A stretch of DNA of 51,782 nt. Origin: Bacillota bacterium (GTDB lineage Bacteria; Bacillota; Clostridia; Lachnospirales; Lachnospiraceae). Numbering within the stretch: the first letter of the stretch is position 1; every line of letters starts with the position of its first letter. The stretch is from positions 1-51,782 of the forward strand of contig JAEWEO010000279.1 in assembly GCA_023389295.1 (NCBI GenBank). The letters run 5' to 3'. A program made the position numbers and the translations under genes. The notes under the pieces were generated by a model. It saw only the letters and a program-made list of their open reading frames with translations. It made no database searches and was not told the DNA's origin. Positions 42,558 through 50,990 of the stretch are shown here, piece after piece.

Positions 42558-42706
42558 GATTTTTCTTAAGTAGACAAATCTTTCGGGCGTATTATACCTA
42601 TTGTTTTCTTTGAAAGACAACAATCTAATCCTTCTCGTTTTATAAAACGTATGAATTGAATTTTTTGTGAATATGATGTAAAAAATAATGTTTTTAAGGA
42701 GTTTGC

Positions 42707-43333
42707 ATGAATTTTCTTACTAATCTCATTTATGATTATGGATTAATCGCCATGTTTATCATTATAATGCTGGAATATGCTTGCTTTCCTGTGTCCAGTG
42801 AAATCGTTTTACCCTTTTGCGGAGCGGTTGCCTCAATCAACCATACAAATTATTTTGTCATACTATCTCTTAGTATTATTGCCGGTTTAATTGGGACCGG
42901 AATTTGCTTTTGCATCGGATGGTATGGCGGTGGAGCAATCCTTCATGCTATCACAACCAAATTTCCAAAAGCAAAAAAGGGGATTGATGCTGCCAATGAA
43001 AAATTTGCTATTCACGGCGCATCTGCTGTATGTATCGGTAGGGTTATTCCATTAATTCGTACTTACATCGCTCTCATTGCCGGTGCTTCCAAATTAAATC
43101 CAGTTACATATTTTACAGCCTCTGCCTTAGGAATCACAGTCTGGAATACCTTACTCATCGGTCTTGGTTACATTTTGCGAGAGAATTATAAGCAAGTTGG
43201 TGAATACTATGCCCGGTATAAGCACAATTTAATTCCTATTGTGATTATTTGTGTCGTGTTTATTGCAGGTAATTTTATTTTTAAAAAAGTAAAAAAGAGT
43301 CGAACAAACAACAAAGCAGATGTTACTGGCTAA
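42707..43333 (+). CDS. DedA-family membrane protein
   Basis: A 208-residue multi-pass membrane protein of the DedA/SNARE-associated family, members of which flip polyprenyl or phospholipids. The family pattern is visible: EYACFPVSSEIVLPFCGAVA near the start, GWYGGG, FAIHGASAVCIGRVIPLIRTYIALIAGASK and the closing helix before the Lys-rich tail. The basic FPKAKKG loop and the conserved Arg of GRVIP are present. AAGGAG precedes the ATG. It is 64 bases upstream of the P-type ATPase gene and may be co-transcribed. Confidence 0.9.
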   Translation: MNFLTNLIYDYGLIAMFIIIMLEYACFPVSSEIVLPFCGAVASINHTNYFVILSLSIIAGLIGTGICFCIGWYGGGAILHAITTKFPKAKKGIDAANEKFAIHGASAVCIGRVIPLIRTYIALIAGASKLNPVTYFTASALGITVWNTLLIGLGYILRENYKQVGEYYARYKHNLIPIVIICVVFIAGNFIFKKVKKSRTNNKADVTG

Positions 43334-43396
43334 TATATCATATTCCCAAGCCTAAGTCATATAATTAAAAGAAGATTTGCCACGAGGAGTGACACA

Positions 43397-46093
43397 ATGA
43401 ACTGGCACAGCTTATCCATAGAAGAAACAATAAAAAATTTAAATGTATCCATTGATCAAGGATTAACCACCAAAGAAGTTAAGACACGCCAGCTAACATA
43501 CGGAAAAAACCTCTTAACCACAAAAAAGGGTAAGAGCCTTCTAATGAAGTTTTTTGCGCAATTTGCTGACTTCATGATAATCATACTGATATTTGCCGCC
43601 ATCGTATCCTTTATCGTTTCCTATATAGAAGGCGCACCGGATTATGTTGATCCTATTATCATCTTACTCATCATCTGCTTGAATGCCACCTTAGGAGTCT
43701 TGCAGGAATCAAAAGCGGAAAAGGCTTTAGAGGCTCTAAAAAAAATGTCAGCTCCTACTGCCCATGTGCTTAGAGACGGTAAGGTAAGTATTGTAGATTC
43801 TCAAGAACTTGTCCCCGGAGATATCATTCTACTGGAAACTGGGTGCTATGTACCCGCTGATGCAAGGCTTATCACTTCGGTAAATCTTAAGGTTGAGGAA
43901 GCCTCTCTTACGGGTGAATCACATCCTGTGGATAAAGTTGCCGAAACCAAGTTAAAAACAGAGGCCCATATAGGTGACCGGATTAATATGGTAATGTCAA
44001 CCAGCACCGTTACCTATGGCCGAGGTCTTGCAGTCGTAACAGAGACGGGAATGAATACACAAGTGGGTCATATTGCAAATCTCATCATGGAGGACGAAAC
44101 TCCAATGACTCCCTTACAAAAGCGTTTAGCAAGTACCGGTAAAGTCCTTGGTATCGCTGCCATCTTGATCTGCGTTGCTATATTTATTATGGGTCTGATT
44201 AAGCGAATTCCTATCTTTGATATGTTTATGACCTCCGTAAGCTTAGCTGTTGCTGCAATACCCGAGGGTCTTCCGGCAATTGTTACAATTATGCTTTCCC
44301 TAGGTGTTCAGCGCATGGCAAAAAAGAATGCCGTAATTCGTAAACTACCGGCGGTTGAAACACTTGGTAGTGCTACCGTGATTTGCTCCGACAAGACAGG
44401 TACACTAACACAAAATGTTATGACTGTGACTCAGATTTGCTCCATCAACGGTCAGGAAAAAATGGATAGTGAGTTTGGATCTTTCTTGCTCTCCCATGCT
44501 GCTTTGTGTAATGATGCCATACTTGAAATAGAGAAGAATAATGTAACCGTAAACGGTGAACCTACGGAGAAGGCCCTAGTTTTAGCCGCTTACCACTTTG
44601 GTTCTAACAAATTAGAACTAGACAAAGCTTATCACAGAGTTTATGAAATACCTTTTGATTCTGCTAGAAAGCTCATGACAACCGTACACAGTTCCGATGA
44701 TAATACTAATCGTAGTATCACAAAGGGTGCCTTTGATTTTATGATCAATCGATGTACTCAATATTATAGAAACGGCAAACAATATCCTTTTACCAGTAAG
44801 GAAAAAAGCAGGTTAAATGTTCTAAATAATGAAATGACACAGAAAGCTCTGCGTGTAATCGCAGTAGCTTATAAAAACCTTCCTAGATCAGGAAATAAGT
44901 TATCACCCTCCGAACTAGAAAATGATCTTACCTTTGTTGGTCTCATCGGAATGATCGATCCTCCAAGAGAAGAAGTCAAAGAAGCTGTCTATCTTTGCCG
45001 ACAGGCCGGCATTAAACCAGTTATGATTACCGGTGATCACATTCTGACTGCTAAAGCAATTGCAAAAGAGTTGGGTATCTTAACGGATAGGGATGAGGCA
45101 ATTACGGGAGAAACTCTCTCTCGTATGAGTAACGAGGATCTTGCTGCAAAAATTACCAAGTATAGTGTATTTGCTCGTGTATCTCCAGAACATAAGGTAC
45201 GAATCGTAAAGGCCTTCCAAAGTCAGGGTGAGGTCGTTGCCATGACGGGGGACGGCGTAAACGATGCACCGGCTTTAAAAGCTGCTGATATCGGCTGTGC
45301 TATGGGAATAACCGGAACTGATGTTGCAAAAAATGCAGCTGATATGATTTTAACTGATGATAATTTTGCAACCATAGTATCCGCCGTGAAAGAAGGTCGC
45401 GGTATCTATGATAACATTAAGAAAGCCGTGCATTTCTTACTCTCCAGTAATATCGGTGAGATATTAACCATTTTTGTTGCAATTTTACTTGGTCTTCCTA
45501 CCCCCCTAGTAGCAGTTCAGCTTCTTTGGGTTAACCTAGTAACAGACTCCCTTCCTGCTATATCCCTTGGAGTAGAGCCGGCAGCAAAAGACATTATGCT
45601 CAAAAAACCTGTATCCCCAAGCAAAGGTATGTTTGCCGATGGTCTTGCTATCAAGATTATTATAGAAGGTTGTATGATTGGTTGTTTGGCACTACTAGCT
45701 TTCATTATCGGATATCATTATTATGACATCCCAACTTTTGAAGCCCTTATGCATAAGGGTGCCCAAAATTCCTCGAACTTCATACCTTGGGTTGGCAGGA
45801 CTATGGCCTTTGCGGTACTAAGCTTATCACAGCTGTTCCACTCTTTTAATATGCGAAGCGAACATTCCCTCTCTGAGATTGGACTCTTTGGAAATAGAAA
45901 ACTCGTTCTTTCTTTTTGCATCTGTGCTTTTTTACAAATTGCAGTTATAACGATTCCTATCCTATCCAGAGTATTTGAGGTAGTTCCGTTGAACTTAAGG
46001 CAATGGGCAATTACACTGTGTCTCTCCTTTGCACCAATTATCTTTGTTGAACTACAGAAGAAGGTAAACTCCTTTGGTAGTAAAGAAATATAA
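43397..46093 (+). CDS. P-type cation ATPase, Ca2+ type (P2A)
   Basis: ATP-driven cation pump of 898 residues, ten membrane helices expected. Phosphorylated D332 lies in CSDKTGTLTQN; TGES (~172-175), PEGLPA (E290 in helix M4), MTGDGVNDAPALKAADIGCAMG and M6 NLVTDSLPA are present. The M4/M6 residues fit a Ca2+-transporting ATPase with one ion site, like bacterial SERCA-type pumps. Mn2+ or other divalent ions cannot be excluded. It follows DedA with GAGGAG before ATG 43397. Confidence 0.92.
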   Translation: MNWHSLSIEETIKNLNVSIDQGLTTKEVKTRQLTYGKNLLTTKKGKSLLMKFFAQFADFMIIILIFAAIVSFIVSYIEGAPDYVDPIIILLIICLNATLGVLQESKAEKALEALKKMSAPTAHVLRDGKVSIVDSQELVPGDIILLETGCYVPADARLITSVNLKVEEASLTGESHPVDKVAETKLKTEAHIGDRINMVMSTSTVTYGRGLAVVTETGMNTQVGHIANLIMEDETPMTPLQKRLASTGKVLGIAAILICVAIFIMGLIKRIPIFDMFMTSVSLAVAAIPEGLPAIVTIMLSLGVQRMAKKNAVIRKLPAVETLGSATVICSDKTGTLTQNVMTVTQICSINGQEKMDSEFGSFLLSHAALCNDAILEIEKNNVTVNGEPTEKALVLAAYHFGSNKLELDKAYHRVYEIPFDSARKLMTTVHSSDDNTNRSITKGAFDFMINRCTQYYRNGKQYPFTSKEKSRLNVLNNEMTQKALRVIAVAYKNLPRSGNKLSPSELENDLTFVGLIGMIDPPREEVKEAVYLCRQAGIKPVMITGDHILTAKAIAKELGILTDRDEAITGETLSRMSNEDLAAKITKYSVFARVSPEHKVRIVKAFQSQGEVVAMTGDGVNDAPALKAADIGCAMGITGTDVAKNAADMILTDDNFATIVSAVKEGRGIYDNIKKAVHFLLSSNIGEILTIFVAILLGLPTPLVAVQLLWVNLVTDSLPAISLGVEPAAKDIMLKKPVSPSKGMFADGLAIKIIIEGCMIGCLALLAFIIGYHYYDIPTFEALMHKGAQNSSNFIPWVGRTMAFAVLSLSQLFHSFNMRSEHSLSEIGLFGNRKLVLSFCICAFLQIAVITIPILSRVFEVVPLNLRQWAITLCLSFAPIIFVELQKKVNSFGSKEI

Positions 46094-46143
46094 AAAGATA
46101 CATAATTTTTTAAATTTTTATTTCTACCGGACCATAGTTCTAC

Positions 46144-46172
46144 TTGTATTTTGTTCCAAATCGTTATATAGT
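46144..46172 (+). promoter_or_regulatory. promoter of the small gene at 46205
   Basis: TTGTAT (46144-46149), 17 bases, TATAGT (46167-46172). Confidence 0.55.
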
Positions 46173-46204
46173 AAAAGGGACAAATATCATTGCGAGGTGC
46201 TCTT

Positions 46205-46417
46205 GTGTATACACAATATGAAATAGCAAGCGTTCCGGTTAGCCACTATGACGATTCGATGTTAGAAACTTCCTCCATGTATGATAACATGCCTTATCAG
46301 TGGAACCCTGATATCAATATAGACAGGACATTAAAAATGGTGACCGGAAACATTATTAAAGCCTACCGATGCAAAATAGATAAGCCTTACGAGGTGAGAC
46401 ACGAAGGAAAATGTTAA
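46205..46417 (+). CDS. small protein of unknown function
   Basis: A 70-residue protein of unrecognised family with many Asp, Ser, Met and Tyr: YEIASVPVSHYDDSMLE, then YDNMPYQWNPDINIDRTLKMVTGNIIKAYRCKIDKPYEVRHEGKC split across the C-terminal half. The start is GTG 46205, with GAGG seven bases upstream, rather than the TTG at 46190. It has a promoter, and a 10-bp terminator comes right after the stop, so it looks like a real monocistronic gene. A 14-bp palindrome, TTGTGTATACACAA (46203-46216), covers the start codon. Confidence 0.68.
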   Translation: MYTQYEIASVPVSHYDDSMLETSSMYDNMPYQWNPDINIDRTLKMVTGNIIKAYRCKIDKPYEVRHEGKC

Positions 46418-46426
46418 CCTAGTAAT

Positions 46427-46454
46427 AAGCTGTACCGCAGGGTGCAGCTTTTTT
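46427..46454 (+). terminator. terminator of the small gene
   Basis: AAGCTGTACC / GGTGCAGCTT, 10 bp with one G-U, 4-base loop, then TTTT. Confidence 0.8.
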
Positions 46455-46578
46455 CGCGACAGTATACTTCCCACCTTACATAACAGTTATTTTCTTAATT
46501 GAACGCACTTTTACACTTAAAATTCCTACTGATTTCGAATACAAAAAAGATATTTCACAAAAATTTCAAATATTTATC

Positions 46579-46607
46579 TTACAATATTGTAATAGACATG
46601 TTATAAT
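46579..46607 (+). promoter_or_regulatory. promoter of the metallo-beta-lactamase-fold gene
   Basis: TTACAA (46579-46584), 17 bases, TATAAT (46602-46607). Confidence 0.75.
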
Positions 46608-46654
46608 TTTGCACAAACTAATTATCTGATACAGAAAACACAGAGGTGATTTCA

Positions 46655-47257
46655 TTGAATATGATCAAATTAATCAATAATGCCACAAATTGTTACCTAG
46701 TACCCTCCAATGACGGATGGCTATTAGTAGATACCGGATTACCCGATACATTCTCTAAATTATTGCAGTTGCTAAGTCAAAATGACCTTTCCGTATATGA
46801 GATTAATTATCTTTTCATTACACATTTTCATCCAGATCACGCCGGACTTACCCAAAATCTTCGTGATTTAGGAACTAATTTAATTGTGCATGAAAATCAG
46901 GTTCCCTATATGAAGGAACTAAATCTCTTTTACAAGAAAAATCCTAAGGCTAATTTTAAGGATATCGTCTTAAATAATGCGATTGTAGTATCGGACCATG
47001 ATTCCGGTGATTTCTTAAGTTCTATCGGAGTTGAAGGTGAGTTAATTGCTACGCCGGGACATAGTGATGATAGTGTGAGTCTTATTTTAAATAATAACTG
47101 TGCGTTCACAGGAGATCTTCCTGCTTATGATATAAAGGACGCTTATTATGATCTAGTTATAGAAGATAGCTGGAATATGATCAAAAACTACCATGTGAAT
47201 ATGATTTATCCCGGTCATGGAGAACCTTATCTTCTGGACTTAGTGGAAGAATACTAA
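46655..47257 (+). CDS. metallo-beta-lactamase-fold hydrolase
   Basis: Probable metal-dependent hydrolase of 200 residues. It has the LLVDTGLP turn, the THFHPDHAG motif (HxHxDH), a downstream His in ATPGHSDDS, the bridging Asp in FTGDLPAY and a final metal His in YPGHGEP. That is the full glyoxalase II-like set, but the substrate is unknown. The start is probably TTG 46655, as AGAGGTGA ends five bases before it; ATG 46661 is farther. It is monocistronic with a terminator. Confidence 0.85.
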   Translation: MNMIKLINNATNCYLVPSNDGWLLVDTGLPDTFSKLLQLLSQNDLSVYEINYLFITHFHPDHAGLTQNLRDLGTNLIVHENQVPYMKELNLFYKKNPKANFKDIVLNNAIVVSDHDSGDFLSSIGVEGELIATPGHSDDSVSLILNNNCAFTGDLPAYDIKDAYYDLVIEDSWNMIKNYHVNMIYPGHGEPYLLDLVEEY

Positions 47258-47303
47258 AGAGAGAATATTTACTTAAGTATTAATAGGATTAGTGCTATAA
47301 CAG

Positions 47304-47337
47304 AGGGAGCATCTCCAGTTACTGTGAGATGCTCCCT
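47304..47337. terminator. terminator between MBL-fold gene and enolase
   Basis: AGGGAGCATCTC / GAGATGCTCCCT, perfect 12 bp, 10-base loop, then TTTT on the plus strand. Confidence 0.85.
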
Positions 47338-47369
47338 TTTGGTTGTGCTCTTAATATTTTAGTTTTTGA

Positions 47370-48680
47370 CTATCTTAAAACCTTAAATGCATCCATTCCA
47401 AGGTATCTTGCAGAAGCACCAAGCTCCTGTTCGATACGTAGAAGCTGATTATACTTTGCAACACGATCTGTTCTTGAAGGTGCACCGGTCTTAATCTGAC
47501 CTGCATTTGTTGCAACTGCAATATCTGCTAAGGTTACGTCTTCTGTTTCACCAGAACGGTGGGAAACTACTGCAGTCCAACGATTATTCTTAGCCATCTC
47601 GATCGCGTCGAGGGTTTCTGTCAAGGAACCGATCTGATTGAATTTTATAAGTACAGAATTGGATACACCTTGATTAATACCGTCTTTAACACGGCTTGTA
47701 TTGGTTACAAACAGGTCGTCACCTACTAATTGAATTTTGTCACCAAGACGCTCGGTTAAGAGTTTCCAACCCTTCCAGTCTTCTTCTGACAAGCCATCCT
47801 CAAGCGAGATAACAGGATAACGTTTGCATACATCATCCCAGAAGTCTACCATTTCTTCAACCGTCTTATATTCACCGGATTTCCAGAATAAATAGTCTCC
47901 TTCTCTTCCGGCCTTCTTTGCTTCATCATACATTTCCGTTGCTGCAGCATCTATTGCTATATAGAAATCTTTCCCCGGTACATATCCGGCTGCTTCGATT
48001 GCTTTTACAATATAATCAAGCGCTTGTGTATCGCTAGAAAACTTTGGTGCAAAACCACCTTCATCTCCAACTGCTGTTACATATCCATCATTCTTTAACA
48101 ATTTCTTTAAAGTGTGGAAAACTGTTGCACTATGCTCCAACGCTTCTGAGAAACTCTTAGCACCTACAGGCATAATCATAAACTCTTGAATATTAAGGCT
48201 GGAATCCGCATGCTTTCCACCATTGATGATATTCATCATAGGAACCGGAAGAGTCTTTGCATTTACACCACCTAGGTAACGATATAACGGTAATTTTAAG
48301 GACGCTGCTGCTGCTTTCGCGGTAGCTAGAGATACACTAAGGATTGCATTTGCACCTAACTTTCCTTTGTTTTCCGTACCATCGAGTGCCAACATCTTAG
48401 CATCGATTTCTGTCTGATCGGTTGCAATCATTCCCTTTAGCTCATAAGCGATTAATGTATTAACATTCTCTACTGCCTTTCTAACACCAGTACCAAGATA
48501 TCTGCTCTTATCTCCGTCACGAAGCTCTACTGCTTCAAATGCCCCTGTGGAGGCACCGGAGGGTACCGCTGCTCTTCCTACGCTTCCGTCTGCCAGAGTA
48601 ACCTCAGCTTCTACTGTCGGATTGCCTCTGGAATCAAGAATTTCTCTTCCGATTATTTTTTCAATCATCAAATTATTCAT
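47370..48680 (-). CDS. eno: enolase
   Basis: 2-phosphoglycerate to phosphoenolpyruvate in glycolysis, 436 residues. It has EILDSRGNPTVE, GANAILSVSLA, the catalytic VGDEGGFAP, SLEDGLSEEDW, QLVGDDLFVTN, LIKFNQIGSLTET and SHRSGETEDVTLADIAVA with the expected Mg and catalytic residues. ATG 48680 is used, with AAAGGA upstream; in-frame codons above it are not part of the gene. A CRP/Rex-like palindrome lies in its promoter. Confidence 0.97.
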   Translation of the reverse strand: MNNLMIEKIIGREILDSRGNPTVEAEVTLADGSVGRAAVPSGASTGAFEAVELRDGDKSRYLGTGVRKAVENVNTLIAYELKGMIATDQTEIDAKMLALDGTENKGKLGANAILSVSLATAKAAAASLKLPLYRYLGGVNAKTLPVPMMNIINGGKHADSSLNIQEFMIMPVGAKSFSEALEHSATVFHTLKKLLKNDGYVTAVGDEGGFAPKFSSDTQALDYIVKAIEAAGYVPGKDFYIAIDAAATEMYDEAKKAGREGDYLFWKSGEYKTVEEMVDFWDDVCKRYPVISLEDGLSEEDWKGWKLLTERLGDKIQLVGDDLFVTNTSRVKDGINQGVSNSVLIKFNQIGSLTETLDAIEMAKNNRWTAVVSHRSGETEDVTLADIAVATNAGQIKTGAPSRTDRVAKYNQLLRIEQELGASARYLGMDAFKVLR

Positions 48681-48813
48681 AATGTTTATCCATCCTTTCA
48701 AACATGATATATTATTTTTTGGCATATAATCATTTCTATTCTTTACATAAAGCTGGAAAATATTCTTAATCTCCTGCTGATAATACTTTCCTTGTTTTAA
48801 GTATAATTGCCAA

Positions 48814-48842
48814 GGTATAAAATTCCGTGATTCAAATCACAA
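48814..48842 (-). promoter_or_regulatory. enolase promoter with CRP/Rex-like box
   Basis: Minus-strand TTGTGA (48837-48842), 17 bases, TATACC (48814-48819). The -35 is the left arm of TGTGATTTGAATCACG, a TGTGA-N6-TCAC palindrome (48827-48841). A second inverted repeat AATGTG / CACATT (48852-48867) lies upstream. Confidence 0.6.
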
Positions 48843-48921
48843 AAATGTTATAATGTGGTATCACATTTCTATTCTAACGAAAGTTTGCTATCCAAGCAAG
48901 TGATAAATTGTTGGTGTTAAT

Positions 48922-49050
48922 TCATACCCCCATTCTCTTTAGGCAATCATCTTCATCTTCTCTTGCCGCAATATGAGCTTCTAATAAATCTATCTGGTAA
49001 TAATCCGCAATCCTTATAAGCTGTCCAAAGATATCCGCCAGCTCCTTTTC
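48922..49050 (-). pseudogene. MazG-like pyrophosphohydrolase, 3' fragment only
   Basis: A 42-codon frame read EKELADIFGQLIRIADYYQI then DLLEAHIAAREDEDDCLKRMGV, matching the C-terminal helix of MazG-like nucleotide pyrophosphohydrolases (the conserved ELADIxxxLxxIADxxxIDLxEA pattern). It opens directly after an in-frame TAA at 49051-49053 and has no start codon, so the N-terminal catalytic half is missing. It is a decayed gene remnant between eno and the M32 gene. Confidence 0.7.
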
Positions 49051-49130
49051 TTAACATTTTTTGCTAAGAGTAATTATACCAAATAATTGAATTCAATTCA
49101 AATTTTTATGAACAGCTGTCATTAATTGGA

Positions 49131-49159
49131 TTGCTATATCCTTTAAAAATTGATATACT
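49131..49159 (+). promoter_or_regulatory. promoter of the M32 peptidase gene
   Basis: TTGCTA (49131-49136), 17 bases, TATACT (49154-49159). A perfect palindrome AATTGAATTCAATT (49085-49098) lies ~35 bases upstream. Confidence 0.7.
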
Positions 49160-49220
49160 AATTTGGAAAAGTTAGAAAAACATACTATGGGAGTCGAGCG
49201 AATCGGCAGAAAGGAGAACT

Positions 49221-50726
49221 ATGAGCAAAACATTTGAAAAACTCCAGCCATTACTTGATAAGTCAATGGCTTTACAAACCGCAAGAAGCATGTTTGAATG
49301 GGACGACCAGACAACTGCTCCTTTTGAAGCGGCAGAATACACATCAAAGGTAGTCGGAATTCTTTCAGACGAGTTCATGAAGAGCATGATTAATGATGAT
49401 GTCAGAAAGCTCTTAAAAAAACTTCAGGAAGAAAAGGAACAGGAGCAATTAACTGATACTGAGAAAGCTATCGTAAAAGAGTTAGCTAAAACATATGAGC
49501 AATTAGAAAGCATACCACCGGAGGAATACCGTGCCTTTAATGAGCTGACTTCCGTATCCGGTCGCAAATGGTCGAAAGCGAAAAAGGATAATCGTTATGA
49601 AGACTTTGCTCCATATCTGAAAAAGATTATCGAGTACAAAAAGAAATTTGCAAGCTATCGTGCAAAGGAGGGCAAGCAACCTTACGAGGTATTACTCAGC
49701 GATTACGACGAATGCTTTATGATTCCGGAATTGGATACCTTCTTTCATCAGGTTAAAGAAGAAATTATTCCTTTGTTAAAGGAAGTTTCTAAAAAATCTG
49801 ATACTATAGATAAGAGTTATAACTATTTAAAATATGATACAGATAAGCAGAGACAATTTTGCAAATATCTAGCTGGCTATGTTGGATTTGACTTTAATCG
49901 TGGTGTAATTGCAGAAAGTGCACATCCCTTCACCCTGCAGCTGCATAATCATGATGTTCGTATCACCAATCGTTTTATAGAGGATAATTTGGAGAGTGCT
50001 ATGTTCTCTATCATCCATGAAAGTGGCCATGCTATCTATGAAATGAACATTGACGACTCCATAACTCAGACCTTAGTTGGTGGTGGTGCTTCCATGGGTA
50101 TGCATGAATCCCAATCTCGATTCTATGAGAATCTTCTAGGAAGAAGTACGGAGTTCTGGGAGCCGCTCTATGATAAATTAGTTGCTACCTATCCTGAAAA
50201 TCTATCCAATATAACTTTGGAGCATTTCATCAAAGGTATTAACAAGGCAGAACCGAATTTAATTCGTACGGAAGCCGACGAACTCTCCTACTGTCTTCAT
50301 ATTATCATCCGTTATGAAATTGAAAAAATGATCTTTAGCGAAGAAATTGATGTGGACCAGCTTCCAAAGGTTTGGAATGAGAAATACGAAGAATACATGG
50401 GAATTACTCCTTCTACTGATACGGAAGGAATTCTACAGGATACTCATTGGTCCTGGGGTGAATTTGGTTACTTCCCTTCCTATGCTATAGGAACCGCGGT
50501 TGCTTCCCAGATTTTTGCCTGCATGAAAGAAAATATGCCAATTGATCAATATCTCAAAGAGGGTAATTTAACTCCGATACGTGAATTCTTAAGAGATAAT
50601 ATTCATAAATACGGTGCAGTCAAGAATACAAATGAGATACTGGAAGCTGTATGCGGTGAAAAATTCAGAGCTGATTACTATGTAAATTATCTAAAGGAAA
50701 AGTATACCAAATTATATAATTTATAA
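49221..50726 (+). CDS. M32-family metallocarboxypeptidase (Taq-type)
   Basis: Removes C-terminal amino acids from peptides, cytoplasmic, 501 residues. The zinc motif HESGH (266-270) and the downstream ligand region RTEADELSYCLHIIIRYEIE are intact, with AESAHPFTLQLHNHDVRITNRF upstream as in the family. The family acts on a broad range of residues except Pro. AAGGAG precedes the ATG. It is monocistronic. Confidence 0.93.
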   Translation: MSKTFEKLQPLLDKSMALQTARSMFEWDDQTTAPFEAAEYTSKVVGILSDEFMKSMINDDVRKLLKKLQEEKEQEQLTDTEKAIVKELAKTYEQLESIPPEEYRAFNELTSVSGRKWSKAKKDNRYEDFAPYLKKIIEYKKKFASYRAKEGKQPYEVLLSDYDECFMIPELDTFFHQVKEEIIPLLKEVSKKSDTIDKSYNYLKYDTDKQRQFCKYLAGYVGFDFNRGVIAESAHPFTLQLHNHDVRITNRFIEDNLESAMFSIIHESGHAIYEMNIDDSITQTLVGGGASMGMHESQSRFYENLLGRSTEFWEPLYDKLVATYPENLSNITLEHFIKGINKAEPNLIRTEADELSYCLHIIIRYEIEKMIFSEEIDVDQLPKVWNEKYEEYMGITPSTDTEGILQDTHWSWGEFGYFPSYAIGTAVASQIFACMKENMPIDQYLKEGNLTPIREFLRDNIHKYGAVKNTNEILEAVCGEKFRADYYVNYLKEKYTKLYNL

Positions 50727-50736
50727 TAAAAATATT

Positions 50737-50773
50737 AGGGCATCGAAGAATTTCTTTTCTTTCGATGTCCTTT
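50737..50773 (+). terminator. M32 gene terminator
   Basis: AGGGCATCGAA / TTCGATGTCCT, 11 bp with one G-U, 13-base loop, then TTTAT. Confidence 0.75.
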
Positions 50774-50803
50774 ATGCTTCCTGGGTTTGTACAAATCACA
50801 TAT

Positions 50804-50888
50804 TGTATATTTATACTACTACTTGTTCTATTTACTATATATATGTATGTGATCTGTATATTATTTATATCATTTTGCATATTTATAA
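50804..50888. promoter_or_regulatory. ARG-box-like sites before argH
   Basis: Two 13-base matches to the TGNAT-WWWW-ATNC pattern of ArgR sites: TGTATATTTATAC (50804-50816) and TGCATATTTATAA (50876-50888). The region is AT-rich, so chance matches are possible. Confidence 0.4.
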
Positions 50889-50990
50889 TTTTATACTTGC
50901 ATCTTTCAATAAAAGAAGGTAATATATAAAATAAATTATATTCATGGAACAACTTTCCCAAGAAAATCAGATAGAAATGAGGTAAATTCA

